Assembly: GCA_032433595.1 (NCBI GenBank)
Contig: JASWJB010000047.1
Coordinates: 62,001-126,000, forward strand
Origin: Conoideocrella luteorostrata
Lineage: Eukaryota; Ascomycota; Sordariomycetes; Hypocreales; Clavicipitaceae
DNA length: 64,000 nucleotides
Direction: 5' to 3'
A program made the position numbers and the translations under genes. This document shows positions 1-10,510 of the stretch, piece after piece. Each line of letters opens with the position of its first letter. Position 1 is the stretch's first letter. The notes below the pieces were generated by a model, which saw only the letters and a program-made list of their open reading frames with translations, did not search any database and was not told where the DNA came from.

Positions 1-1193
1 TCTCTGTCAAGACCGACGCGGTTCGTACTTGTATGGGACCGCCTCGACGACGAATGAGCTTACTCACCGCGGCCCTCACATACTGAAAGGTGAGTCTTTT
101 CCTTCCCATGTCTACAACGGGCACCTGGGGCGAAGCCACCGGGAGGTCAATCGTGGCCATCACACTGGGGGACCGTAGACGAGGAACAAGGGGACGCTGG
201 ACAGCATCTCGTGGCTCAAGCCCTCCTTGAGCCGCTGTCACGATCTCTTGCTCAAAATCCAGAGCAACATAGCACAACTTCTCCTTGAGATCGCGGACAA
301 TCTCTCGTTCGGCTGTTGTCGTGAAGGTATATCCTCGCTCGGTAAGGATTTTCATCATATAATCCGTTAGGTCGCGCCCCGCGAGATCGACTCTGGCGAT
401 TGCGTGAGGGAGAGCAAACCCCTCATATGCGGGAACAACATGCGTCACCCCATCCCCTGAGTCGACGATCAGCCCCGTCGTCCTGCCACTTGCGTACATT
501 GCCAATATTGCGTCTATTGAGACATAAAACGCTGGTGAGTTGAAGGTTTCAAACATAATCTGGGTCATTTTCTCCCTTTGTAGCCATTCATGAGGTTATT
601 TAACTGGTTTTGCCAAGAATCAAGTACAGTCGTGGGTAATTACCTGTTGGATTTAGGGTTCATGGGGGCCTCCGACATGATAACTGGGTGCTCTTCTGGA
701 GCAACCCGAAGCTCATTATAGAAGGTATGATGCCAAATCTTCTCCATGTCGTCCCAGTTAGTGACGACACCATGCTCGACGGGGTATCTCAAGGTTAAAA
801 TGCCTCGCTTTGATTGGGCTTCGTCCCCAACGTAACTATCTTTTTGGCCCATCCCAATCATAATGCTTAAATATCTGGTTAGGGTTTTGTTTGAGATGGA
901 CTTGTATGATAGCAAGGAGGTGTACCAACCCTTGATGCCTTGGACGCCCAACGACAGAGGCTGCCAGAGTTAGATATCTAGGCTGGATAGCGGATCCACG
1001 TGATTCAACAGAGAGAGAGAGACTTACGGAAAACCGCGCGCGGTGCATCGTCGCCAGCGAATCCTGTCTTCATCATTCCGGAGCTGTTTGCAATAGCGAA
1101 CTCACCGTTGTTAGTGATTGACTTCAGAATACTAGTATTTCTCTGTGAGACTTGCCCATTATTGACGACGAGAGCAGCTACTTCTTCCTCCAT
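1..1193 (-). CDS. Divergent actin paralogue, 3' end beyond window
   Basis: Actin-family protein, read as five exons: 1193-1156, 1083-1028, 960-930, 865-644 and 575 to the window edge. Joined, they give an actin N terminus ([36 protein letters not shown], the DSGDGVTH phosphate loop) over about 227 residues. Actin polymerises and hydrolyses ATP in the cytoskeleton. This copy is unusual: Asp11, which helps bind the metal, is Asn; Gln137, the residue that positions the catalytic water, is Asp; Cys17 is Met. After ALDFEQEI the expected ELPDGQVITIGNERFR region is absent, and an unrelated open sequence runs to position 1. Intron 1 has a GC donor (GCAAGT) with a good branch site (CACTAAC). It is more likely a second, specialised or decaying actin than the housekeeping one. 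A missed intron or frameshift near position 230 cannot be ruled out. Confidence 0.85.
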
Positions 1194-1202
1194 GCTGTTG
1201 TT

Positions 1203-1223
1203 GTCGTCGTCGTCGTCGTCGTC
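1203..1223. repeat. (GTC)7 trinucleotide microsatellite
   Basis: Seven perfect GTC units directly upstream of the actin-like start codon, probably in its 5' UTR. Confidence 0.9.
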
Positions 1224-1523
1224 TTCCCCAATAGATTTAATTAATGTTCAACGCCTGTACTGAAAGTTACACTCCACTGCAAGTGGTTTGGCTGATAACA
1301 AAGTAAGGTTTGACCCTTGGCAGAGGGACGCGCAGTTCTCTTGTGCTCAAAATGCACTTCAGCCGCAGAGGGGTTCTAGACCAGGTCTATCATGCAAGAT
1401 GTCTTCCGGCCATTGTATTGGGCGTCCCGATGCGTCCAATGTTACACTACGGAGTACGGAGTATTGGTATGACGATCCCGGTTTTGGACTGCTTTTTTCA
1501 GTTTCTGGACCGAGTGAGCCTAG

Positions 1524-1530
1524 TATAAAG
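1524..1530 (+). promoter_or_regulatory. TATA-like box of the HET gene
   Basis: TATAAAG lies 78 nt upstream of the HET-domain ATG, a usual fungal spacing. Assigned by sequence and position only. Confidence 0.45.
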
Positions 1531-1607
1531 TCAGCCACACGACTCGGATTGACAAATGCTCGTTCGCCAGCGCATCATAGCCACCCAGCAGCAATTACGC
1601 CGTCACA

Positions 1608-3647
1608 ATGTCGCTGAACTGGTTTGAAAAGCTACGACACGCATTCTTCCAATCCGTCTCGACTTGTCCCTATGAGCTATTAGAGGAGGGCCATATTCGA
1701 GTCCTGCGGCTTATCCCTCTGCTTTGTGCGGACAACACGACCGACACAAAAATAGAGGGCGAGTTAATACACGTACCTTTAAACGAACCTATCCATTATG
1801 AAGCCTTATCCTACGTCTGGGGCCTCCCCTTGCAGACACATACTATCAGGATAAAATCCTTACGTCACGAACATCCCGGGGAAGACGAGAAAGCCCTCCC
1901 GATCACTGAAAGCCTGTGGGTTGCTCTCAGACATCTCCGGTACAGAGACGAGCCTAGATACCTTTGGGTCGATCAGATCTGCGTCAACCAGAAGGACACA
2001 GCGGAGAAGAACATCCAAGTCAGATGCATGGGGGAGATCTACAGTAAGGCTGTTTGCTCGGTGATATGGCTAGGGCCCAAGGGACCTGACGCAGAGCTAA
2101 TGCAAGACATGTACACCAAACTATCCAAATCACTGCCAAGCAACAAAGGTCCAGGTGGTGTCCAGATGCTCGACCAACAAATCCTGGCAGCCATGCTTGG
2201 AACCTCGACTTGGGAAGAAAATAACAAGGAGATGGTTCGCAAGCGACGACAAATCTTGCAGCAGTTTCTCGACCTCCCCTGGTTCACCCGAGCATGGGTC
2301 TACCAAGAAGCCGTGACCCCCCCCAAAGTAGACGTGTTCTGGGGCACGATCGTGCTTCCTTTTGACTTTGTCACCGGACTCATCGTCTCAGCCTACAGCA
2401 TCGCTAAGGGTAGTGATGACCGTCGCTGGCACAAACGGATCAAATCGACGACGGGGTTTGCGCCGCTGCGAGCCATCTTCCACGATCGGACTGCTCACAG
2501 AAACGGAGAGCTGAACTTCCTCAACGTCCTCTGGCACGCCCGTAAGCACCTCAGCGCTGGGAATCACCGTGATTACGTCTACGCCTTCCTAGCCGTCAAC
2601 AAGTACACCGTCAAAGACCGCACACACCCGTCCAATGCAAGATTGAACAAGAGCCTCTTTCTCCAAGATCACATAATCCCCGACTACGACGCCACGGTCG
2701 AGCACGTCTACACCAACCTAGCCCTGGCAGCCATCCAGATAACCCGCAACCTCGACATTTTCCAGTACATCGTCCCAACAAAACAAATCGTAGGGGGCCA
2801 CTTTCTCCCAAGCTGGGTCCCCAACTGGGCCGATAAGAACTTTATCTGTGGTAGTCCCATCTTCGTCCCCGGAGTACCCTGGGAAACGAACGCATCCCAA
2901 ATTCTAGGGTCAGAGGCCAGATGGATACCTGAGCGTATCGCCAATCCCCTAGAGCTTCCCACCTCAGGCTTCACTCTGGGCCGAATCGAGATCGTGCTAA
3001 GGCATAGCTTCAAACACACATACTTCTCCTCGACACTCAAAAACGCGCTCCGATTAGACGATCTAGCCGCCCTGATCGAGACGGAGCGTAACCGCCTCTC
3101 CCAGCCACACTTCCTGGCAGGATCACCATTGATCCAGCGCCGTCCGCCCACCCCTCTCCCTCGAACCACCATCCTCGAGACAATCCTAGCCAACGGCTCC
3201 TTTACGCCTAGCCAATCCGTAGCCCCATACACAACTACCCAGTTACTATCCGCCTACGATGACGAGAAGGAAACAATCCCGCCAGCAGGGGAAGACAGCG
3301 AGGGAGAAAAGATGAGGAATTGGCTAAGGCAAACAGCCGAGATGGCTGCGGGAAAGAGGGTTTTTCTAATGGCGAAGGATATGGAGCATATTGGATTAGG
3401 GTTCTCGACTGTCAAGGCTGGGGACATCGTTGTTGTCTTGTTTGGGTGTAGGGCGCCTGTTGTTTTGAGGAGGCAGAGGAAGAACAAGGAAGGTGGGGAT
3501 GAAGTTGGAGATGGAGACGATGCAAGGGGGGAGCGGGAGAGGAGGTACAAGGTTGTTGGGCTGTGTTTCGTGCATGGGTGCATGGATGGTTCGGCCATGA
3601 CATCGCGGTGGAGGGGAAGGGTGCCGGAGAGGTTTGTTTTGGTTTGA
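1608..3647 (+). CDS. HET-domain (heterokaryon incompatibility) protein
   Basis: Intronless, 679 residues. The N-terminal third has the hallmarks of the HET domain: YEALSYVWG near residues 64-72, then RYLWVDQICVNQKD and a segment ending SVIWLGP. HET domains trigger cell death when incompatible hyphae fuse and are structurally related to TIR-type death domains. The rest resembles the variable C-terminal half of stand-alone HET proteins; I see no NACHT, WD40 or ankyrin repeats. A basic, low-complexity stretch near residues 625-650 precedes the C terminus. HET genes form large, fast-evolving families in filamentous ascomycetes, so the allele specificity cannot be told from this sequence. It is divergent from the actin-like gene, with a TATA-like box 78 nt upstream. 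Confidence 0.92.
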   Translation: MSLNWFEKLRHAFFQSVSTCPYELLEEGHIRVLRLIPLLCADNTTDTKIEGELIHVPLNEPIHYEALSYVWGLPLQTHTIRIKSLRHEHPGEDEKALPITESLWVALRHLRYRDEPRYLWVDQICVNQKDTAEKNIQVRCMGEIYSKAVCSVIWLGPKGPDAELMQDMYTKLSKSLPSNKGPGGVQMLDQQILAAMLGTSTWEENNKEMVRKRRQILQQFLDLPWFTRAWVYQEAVTPPKVDVFWGTIVLPFDFVTGLIVSAYSIAKGSDDRRWHKRIKSTTGFAPLRAIFHDRTAHRNGELNFLNVLWHARKHLSAGNHRDYVYAFLAVNKYTVKDRTHPSNARLNKSLFLQDHIIPDYDATVEHVYTNLALAAIQITRNLDIFQYIVPTKQIVGGHFLPSWVPNWADKNFICGSPIFVPGVPWETNASQILGSEARWIPERIANPLELPTSGFTLGRIEIVLRHSFKHTYFSSTLKNALRLDDLAALIETERNRLSQPHFLAGSPLIQRRPPTPLPRTTILETILANGSFTPSQSVAPYTTTQLLSAYDDEKETIPPAGEDSEGEKMRNWLRQTAEMAAGKRVFLMAKDMEHIGLGFSTVKAGDIVVVLFGCRAPVVLRRQRKNKEGGDEVGDGDDARGERERRYKVVGLCFVHGCMDGSAMTSRWRGRVPERFVLV

Positions 3648-4266
3648 AGAGTATAGAAGATAAGAGTACTCCGTAGCGGCAGGTGGGAAGGGCTTCCTTC
3701 CCGTTGAGGTCCGTTTTAAAACAGAACGCGCTGCCGCCTCCGGAATGGGGGCATGCCCAAACGGGCATGGTGCGCTCGCCGCCATTGGCGCGCGCCAGAC
3801 CATGCGACCGCGGGCTAAATCATATCAAGGGGGGTAAAGTCCATTGACGCGCCTGGCAAAATAATGGATAACTTGATTGAGTGTACAGCTATTACCTACA
3901 CAAGGTATTGATGCTGCACGACCGGGGGGTTTGTTTAGGCTTCTTGTTAGTTATAGGTGGCCCCAGAAACGGCTCTTCATGGCTTAGTTGAATCTATGGA
4001 GTAATCGCCGCGGGAACCGAAGAGATGGTATGATTGCGGAATACGCGGGGTCCGTGGATCCCTTATGCTTTATTGGTAACCAGACAAGACGAAAGCAATA
4101 AAAGAGCAAGCCTGAAGGGACGAACGGAACTAATATTAAATTTGAGCCGTTCAAAACCCATTTCAAAACAGTACCGTCAGCATCATCGATTTGCAACTCA
4201 CTGCTGCATGCTCGCCCAACCACCCAATCGCATAACACGCTTCTCATCCAGCACTACTTCTCAGCC
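3648..4266. other. Intergenic, no gene seen
   Basis: About 620 bp between two co-directional genes. It contains one TACTCCGTA motif (3667-3675) close to the HET stop codon. No convincing coding or RNA feature. Confidence 0.6.
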
Positions 4267-5889
4267 ATGACCAAAGTTCTGAGCAACGGTCGATTTCTCC
4301 GTCCGTCTCCACCAAATCCCCAGCAAGCTGAATTCTCAGAATGCCTAGTCATCGACGATGACTCTGGAAATATTGTTCATGTTGGGTCTTGCGAGGATAC
4401 TGCGGTAAGGGATGCAGTTGCTGCTGGGGCAGAAATGCTGGACATGCAGGGCAGACTTATTGTCCCCGGCCTCATCGACAGCCACATGCACCTCCTTATG
4501 ACCGGAGAAACCCTGAATAAGCTAGACGTAAGTGGATGCGAGAGTCTAGAGGAAATCCGCTCAGCTATTCGGGAATATGCAAAAGCCAACGCACACTTGG
4601 ACCGGATCCTATGCTGCAGCTGGCTCCAGACGTCGACCAATAACGAAGCCTTTGCCAGTCAAATTGACGACCTGGATCCTCGCCCAATATACATCAGCCC
4701 ATACGATGTGCACTCAATGTGGTGCAATACAGCGGCGCTGAATGAGCTGCAGGTAGCAGACATGGAGGATCCTCCTGGAGGAACCATTCACAGAGATGAG
4801 AATGGCAGACCAAGCGGGCTTTTGTCGGAAAGCGCCGCATTGTCTATCGCCGTGCCGTTCTTGAGCAATCAGCTTTCCGAAGAGCAAAAGCTCAAGTTTA
4901 TCCATGATGCAATGCACTCGTATATTACCTGCGGGTATACTGGCCTTGTGGACATGGCCATGGACGACACAACCTGGGATCTCATATTGAAATATCGCAC
5001 GAAATGTGGAGGTTGCTTGCCCATCTGGATGGCCATGCACTGGTTTGTGCTTCCTCAGAAAACAGCAGAGGGATCTATAAAGCAAGTCGAACGAGCGATC
5101 CAGCTGAACAAAGAGTACAATGCGACCGCAACGCCGGACTGTCGCATTGCCGGCATCAAGATTATGACTGATGGAGTAGTGGACGCTTGCACAGCAAGTC
5201 TGATGGAGCCCTATTCGCACAACGGGGAGAATATCGCGCCAGTATGGACAGTTGAGGAGCTTGTGCCGATTTTAAAGATGGCGGATGATGCTGGATTGCA
5301 GATTGCGATCCACGCCATTGGTGACTGTGCCATTAGAGTTGCTATTGACTCCTTGGAACAGGTGGGAAACCCCCTGGGAAGACATCGTATCGAGCACCTG
5401 GAGACATGCTCTCCAGAAGACGTCGAGCGCCTTGGACAGCTAGGCATCACTGCGTCAGTCCAGCCGGTTCACAGCGATCCGTCCATATTGGAGGCGTGGC
5501 CAAAGCTGCTTGGACCCAAGAGATGCGAGCACATATTCCCGTATAATGGCTTTGCCGAGGGCGGCGCCACCGTCGCTATTGGAACCGATGCGCCGACAGC
5601 ATCGCATTCTCCTCTGCCTAACCTATACACGGCAACGAGTCGTCGGTCTGCCAGAAAGTCGGAGATGACGCAGCGGACTGCTCCAAAGTTTGCACTCAGC
5701 CTGGCTGCTGCTGTGGCAGCGGCAACACAGGGTGCCGCTTATAGCTGTTTTGCCGACAGCCACGTTGGACGCTTAGAGCCTGGCAAGACTGCAAATCTTA
5801 CTGTCATAGATATGATGTGGGATGCTACGAGGCTCCTAGAAGGCAAGGTGGTGGAAACATGGTATCAAGGACGCAAGATAAGTGGATAG
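4267..5889 (+). CDS. Amidohydrolase family 3 (YtcJ-like) protein
   Basis: Intronless, 540 residues, a full-length metal-dependent amidohydrolase of the YtcJ/AepA type. The TIM-barrel ligands are in order: the HxH motif in DSHMH (His73, His75), HAIGD (His349), HRIEH (His373) and GTDAP (Asp441). The C-terminal segment, with GRLEPGKTANLTVID, is the typical closing beta-sandwich. Family members hydrolyse amide or related C-N bonds of small molecules such as formamides and hydantoin- or imide-like compounds; the substrate cannot be predicted here. No signal peptide is visible, so it is probably cytosolic. It is convergent with the aspartic protease gene, whose stop lies only about 60 bp away. Confidence 0.9.
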   Translation: MTKVLSNGRFLRPSPPNPQQAEFSECLVIDDDSGNIVHVGSCEDTAVRDAVAAGAEMLDMQGRLIVPGLIDSHMHLLMTGETLNKLDVSGCESLEEIRSAIREYAKANAHLDRILCCSWLQTSTNNEAFASQIDDLDPRPIYISPYDVHSMWCNTAALNELQVADMEDPPGGTIHRDENGRPSGLLSESAALSIAVPFLSNQLSEEQKLKFIHDAMHSYITCGYTGLVDMAMDDTTWDLILKYRTKCGGCLPIWMAMHWFVLPQKTAEGSIKQVERAIQLNKEYNATATPDCRIAGIKIMTDGVVDACTASLMEPYSHNGENIAPVWTVEELVPILKMADDAGLQIAIHAIGDCAIRVAIDSLEQVGNPLGRHRIEHLETCSPEDVERLGQLGITASVQPVHSDPSILEAWPKLLGPKRCEHIFPYNGFAEGGATVAIGTDAPTASHSPLPNLYTATSRRSARKSEMTQRTAPKFALSLAAAVAAATQGAAYSCFADSHVGRLEPGKTANLTVIDMMWDATRLLEGKVVETWYQGRKISG

Positions 5890-5950
5890 TGTTGGATAGC
5901 ATTGCACATATTAACCATCAGAAAGTACATTTAGATACGCATACTAGATA

Positions 5951-7483
5951 CTAGATGTGAATACAAGCAGCAGCTATTAGTGCAACGCCAACTGCCCAGA
6001 CATATCGAGGTGCGTTTATGTTGGCATCGCTGCCTCCATCTCTGCTAGTAGGAATGCTAGTAGGCTGGATTGTCGGGTTCGGCTCCTGACTGGAGTCTCC
6101 GTCTGCCACCCCGGATAGATCTGGAAACTCCTTTCCAGCATTTAAATCCACAACGTTAGACTTGTCGGAACCGACATGAGCTTGCGCAATGCCGACTTGC
6201 TTGTTCGTGGCATCGTATACCACGTACGCGCTGCGGAGGACATTACTTCCCACAATTCCAAAGTTGTTGTTTGTAATGTTGCTGGCGGAGGTGCCCTGGA
6301 GTCCAAAAATGCAAGGAGTCTCCATTTTCAGACCCAGAAGCTTGAGGAGTTCGGCTTGGCCTGTATGAACAACCAACTCCCTAAGCGGGATGTTGATGGT
6401 TTTGTTGGGGAAGGACACGCCAATAGTGACATTGTCTTCGGAGTGTTTGCAGTCTATGAAAGCCCGCTTCTGGGCAAATTCGACGTCAAGATTTTGCCAA
6501 ATGGGCTTGATGTACTCGTCTGGCAGGAAAGTCAGGTCGGTGCCGGAGTCGAGAACAGTGGTGACGTTGATATCGGCTCCGTCTTTGACCTTTATTGTAT
6601 CACTGCTGGATTTTCGCAAAGCGAGGCCGGACATGTGCACCGCATACGCTACAATGCCGGAGCCGGGTGTGAAACCGGGGACGAGAGGCAGAGTGGCAAG
6701 CTTCCCTATGTACTTTTCCGAGTCGATGCCACCGAAGAGAATTGTGCCCGTAACGTTGGGGTTACTTCTACTGGTGTTCTTGGAGCAAGAGAAGACGTTA
6801 GCTACAGTGCAGCGAGCATGATGTAGGGGCTTCGACTCACCAAGTATAAGCTGAAGGCTGCTCGTTTGATATGTCCCGATGAAACGAGGTTATCCACTAC
6901 GGTGGGATACTGCTGAGCAGCTGCTACGCCGGCACTTAGACCCAAACCGAGCAGACCGGAACCCGGTGTGGGCTCTCTTGCCAAGCCCATCTTCTGGTTC
7001 TGGATTGACTTTCCGTTGATGGTTATTGTCTCGTTGACAAAGTCACCCCGCACAGTTCGTTGATCGAGATACGAAGCGTTAAAGCTTCCCTGGTAAACGA
7101 TCTTCAGAGACGTGCTTCTGTTGGGATGAACTAAAGACGTACTGTTAGCGAACTTGATGCCGAGAGCCTGTCTCCCAAGCGAAGCTATACTGACAGAATT
7201 CGTCACAGCCTACGAACACTCCATTGTCGCAGAGGCCAGTACCGACCGTATTGACCCATGTGTCGCTGCTTCCCGTGTCAAGATACACTTTGACTTTTTG
7301 CCCCGGAGTCCCAACTTGAATTTCTGAAAAGTACTGTCCTCCAGGACCGCCTGGGGCAGTTCGCAGGTCGACTGTATCTCGCCTCGCTAGTGAAGTAATA
7401 GCTGGGCTCTGCTCGCTTCGGAGGTCGATGCTAATACTAGCTGAGGCGGCATGAGCAAGACACAATGCCGTCGTTAGCTTCAT
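5951..7483 (-). CDS. GPI-anchored aspartic protease (yapsin/OpsB-like, family A1)
   Basis: Read as three exons, 7483-7214, 7152-6841 and 6778-5951, giving 469 residues. The Met at 7483 is preferred over one 10 codons upstream because a signal peptide follows it directly (KLTTALCLAHAASAS). A dibasic LARRD site suggests kexin removal of a short propeptide. Both catalytic aspartates are present: LDTGSSDTWV in exon 1 and LDSGTDLTFLP in exon 3. The C terminus is Ser/Thr/Pro-rich and ends in a hydrophobic tail (VWAVGVALIAAACIHI), as expected for a GPI signal. Such yapsin-like enzymes sit at the plasma membrane or wall and cleave after basic residues. The first intron boundary is the least certain; the chosen join keeps the frame and runs into FANSTSLVHPNRSTS. 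Confidence 0.87.
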
Positions 7484-9620
7484 TTTGGCGTACTTTTCAG
7501 AAATTAATGGCAATAAAGTTATAAAGATGTGATGTGATATGATGTGATGTGTGAGAGACGAGATCTATTCAGCTGGTTCAAGGAGCGAGAAGGCGGTTGG
7601 CCCATACAACGTTTGATTCAACTTCGATTATGCGTGTGACATTGCTTTGGGTTGACTCAGCATCTCTGTGCGTTAGAATTGGCATGAGTACAGGAAACGT
7701 TCTACTACGTATGCCGAGATTCCAAGAACGCAACTACTGAACAAATCGCCTTTCAGAATGACAACTCCAAGTGGGACTCTATTTGCTGAGGACTAGCCAA
7801 GCAGGCGGGCGCGGAACCAGGTTTTAATTCCATCGTGTATTTTTGTCTGACTTTCCACGACCCGTTCAATCACCGATTCCCCGGAGCCGGCATCAGAGTG
7901 TGATGCTGGGGCGGCTGGTGGCTATTGTTTGGGCAATCCGTGGCTCGGCACTCTCGGTAATAAGGGGCGGTGCTTCCGGTGCCGTGACTGAAGTCAGTAC
8001 TGCTTATTCCGGATTCTCTTGGCATGTACCTTGTTGTCGTGACTCTTGGCGGCGCAGCGCTGCGTTGTGTTGATGGTGTGCAGCAACGCATGTCAGGATT
8101 CTTGATGATCCGGTCTGGCAGCCGGCACGTCGCTGTACACAATACTAGTCATCCTTCTGCCGCTATTCGCTACATCCATCAGTAGTTCGTAGCCGTGCCA
8201 GATTGGGTCTTGTGCCGTTTTGTTTTCGGCTACTTCTTCGCGCCAAGACCCCAGCGCAGGTGGAAGGATTGAGTGGCCCACCGCGCTGTGTAAGAGCGCT
8301 CTTGGCAATAAATACTTCATTATGATATTTGACGTCATGCATTCTAAAATAGTTGAAGGTATTGAGTGGGTTTTTGATAGTATTTTCATCTGTAGTATTG
8401 CAAATCGTAACCCGTTCGAGATATTGGGTGCCTGGTTAGTCAGTGTACTAACAGATCTGATGGCGGACAGCTATATTAAATGTTTCCTCCTAAAAATAAT
8501 AATAATAATAATAATAAATCGTTAACGCAACAAAAGTTTTATTCACAGTAGATAGGTCGGCAGTGATGTGAAGATTTTGCACCTTCCTGCCTGGGCGATG
8601 ATCACGATCGCAAATGATGGACGCCAAGCTAAAATTGATGGTTTGTGTGCAATCCACGTCGCGACTGAGGCGAAACTAGACAAGCCACGTTAAGCCAGAG
8701 CGGTACAAACTACGAAGCGAGGGTTTCCCCGAGATCCAGATCAGAGGTATCTCCCTCCGATTTGCAGGCCACGGCGCGCCCTGGAGCGGGCGCCATTGCC
8801 GCCTCCTGTCGATCCGGCGAAAGGTTGTCCTCCCGAGTGGCGTGCGGCCAGGAGAGCCATGGAAGCTCGGCGCTTACGGGGTGTGAACGAGTGAATGGAG
8901 CGAAGGAAGGTGTTGCAAAAAATACAGTAGCATATTCCCGTATAACGCCAAGCAGCGTGCTTGGCGCGTAGTCGGCTGGCTCTGGTGTGCTCAGTTGGAG
9001 GAGAGAGACCGGTGCTCTCAACTGTCAGGATCTCAGGATTTATGGTGATTGACGAGAAATATACCGGTATGATGGGTGCAGAATGAAATAAAATAACTCT
9101 AAACAGACTTTTCGGTAATTAGATTGAAGCAACAACTTGGGAGAATTAGAATGAGTTCGATTGTGCTTTCGGTCGGTCGGCTTTCAGGCGATGTGGAAAC
9201 ATCGCGAGACGACTTAGAAACGGGGAGGCGTCTTGGAAATGTACTAATTTCTGACTATTTGCTGCAGTATGCTTACAAAGTTCTCCACCTGTTAATTCCT
9301 GTATAGTAATTCAACCGGGAGAGGTGGTGAGCTCTGTGCCGGATCTGGGACGGCTGCACCAAGATCGTGATATCATATCACTGTACAGCTGAGTAACAGG
9401 CTGCAGTATCTCAAGTACGGAATGAAAACTGCGAAGAACAGGATGAGAAGATGTGAGATGAACTAGTACAGCCGTAGGCCGAAATAAACTATTTAATGAG
9501 ACGAATTTCCAGCTCTTGTTTTGCATTTCACCACCAAGCACATCCCCATAAACATAAGCACCTCTCTCAAGTCTCAAATCCCACTTCACAACTCCCAAGT
9601 CTACACTTCAACTCGCCAAA
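7484..9620. other. Long intergenic stretch, no supported gene
   Basis: About 2.1 kb upstream of two divergent secreted-protein genes. Several short open frames exist (for example 8093-8389 and 8710-9021, minus strand) but they lack recognisable domains, credible splice partners or signal peptides. It contains an AAT microsatellite near 8496-8519. I see nothing else that I can support. Confidence 0.5.
8496..8519. repeat. (AAT)n microsatellite
   Basis: Eight or so tandem AAT units in intergenic DNA. Confidence 0.85.
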
Positions 9621-10141
9621 ATGCAAATCAAGAACTTTGGTCTCGCTCTCGGCCTCGCTGCCACCATGGTCCAGCCCGGACATGCCAACATCGGCAAGGC
9701 CGCCGACCTTCTCTGCCAGTTCTTCTGCCAGGGCATTGCTGATCTCTTTGTCAACATTTTCAGCAAGAGAGACATTGATCCCTCTTTCCTCGAGACTCGC
9801 TCCATTCTTGGACGAGCCCCTCCCGGCGTCCCTCAGTTTGAATTCGACCGATGCTACGAGCAGATGAACGGCGTTTCTGTCAATGCTGACAGCCCCGCCG
9901 CTGGCGGTATGTACTCTGACAAATGAACAATAAGAATACAAGGCAGATACTGACGATTTCGGCAGAGATCCGCTTCTCGGGCGTTCCTGCTGCTTGCATG
10001 AACTTGGCCAACGTGCTCGTGGGTGACCCAGTGAACGGCCCCTATGCTCTTCCCTGTGGCTCAGACTGCCTGCATTACACGGGTCTCAACGAGCAGCAGT
10101 TCAATGAGCTCTTGGACAAGCTCCACGCTGCTGCGAACTAA
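9621..10141 (+). CDS. Small secreted six-cysteine protein
   Basis: Two exons, 9621-9906 and 9966-10141, giving 153 residues. The intron begins GTATGT and ends GGCAG, and joins as Gly-Glu in frame. A signal peptide is evident (QIKNFGLALGLAATMVQPGHA). The mature part has six cysteines: LLCQFFC near the N terminus, DRCYE, AACMN and LPCGSDCLH near the C terminus. A KR dipeptide about 50 residues in could be a kexin site. I do not recognise the family. Size, cysteine count and secretion signal fit the small secreted proteins that fungi use in wall modification or host interaction, but a function cannot be given. Confidence 0.85.
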
Positions 10142-10510
10142 TCGTGTGACATTGGTACATCTTGTGTTGAACAGGTCGATTGGACAATCTTGATGAACTA
10201 CAATTGGATGGGATGACTTGTAAGGCCATGCGAAGGATGTGAACGCACCGGACCAGGCAGGGGGTGTGTGGTGTATGTGGACTGTGGACTGTGGAGTGGC
10301 GTGAGTTTAGCTTATGTAGTGCCTCTTGGCCCCAGCAGTCTATAACATATTTCCATGATGCCGTACGGAGTAATCAATAAGTGCTTACTGATTCCAGTTA
10401 CTCAAATCAGTCAATTGTCAAATGTATAAGAATCGTCCGTCACTCAAGTCCGTCACGATCCAAGTGTCTCGTCCATTCATTGCCAGCCAGTCCAGAAGAC
10501 ATTCCTGATA
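10142..10510. other. Intergenic, no gene seen
   Basis: About 370 bp between two co-directional genes, with one TACGGAGTA motif at 10364-10372. No other feature. Confidence 0.6.

Larger units (their letters stand above)
1194..1607. other. Intergenic region between divergent actin-like and HET genes
   Basis: Shared upstream region of two divergently transcribed genes. It holds a (GTC)7 microsatellite at 1203-1223 just upstream of the actin-like start, two overlapping copies of TACGGAGTA at 1448-1463, and a TATA-like box before the HET gene. I see no coding potential. Confidence 0.6.

Noticed and set aside
8710..9021. 103-codon minus-strand open frame
   Set aside because: Starts with ATG but has no domain, signal peptide or splice partner, and an open frame on the opposite strand overlaps it. 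Probably chance.
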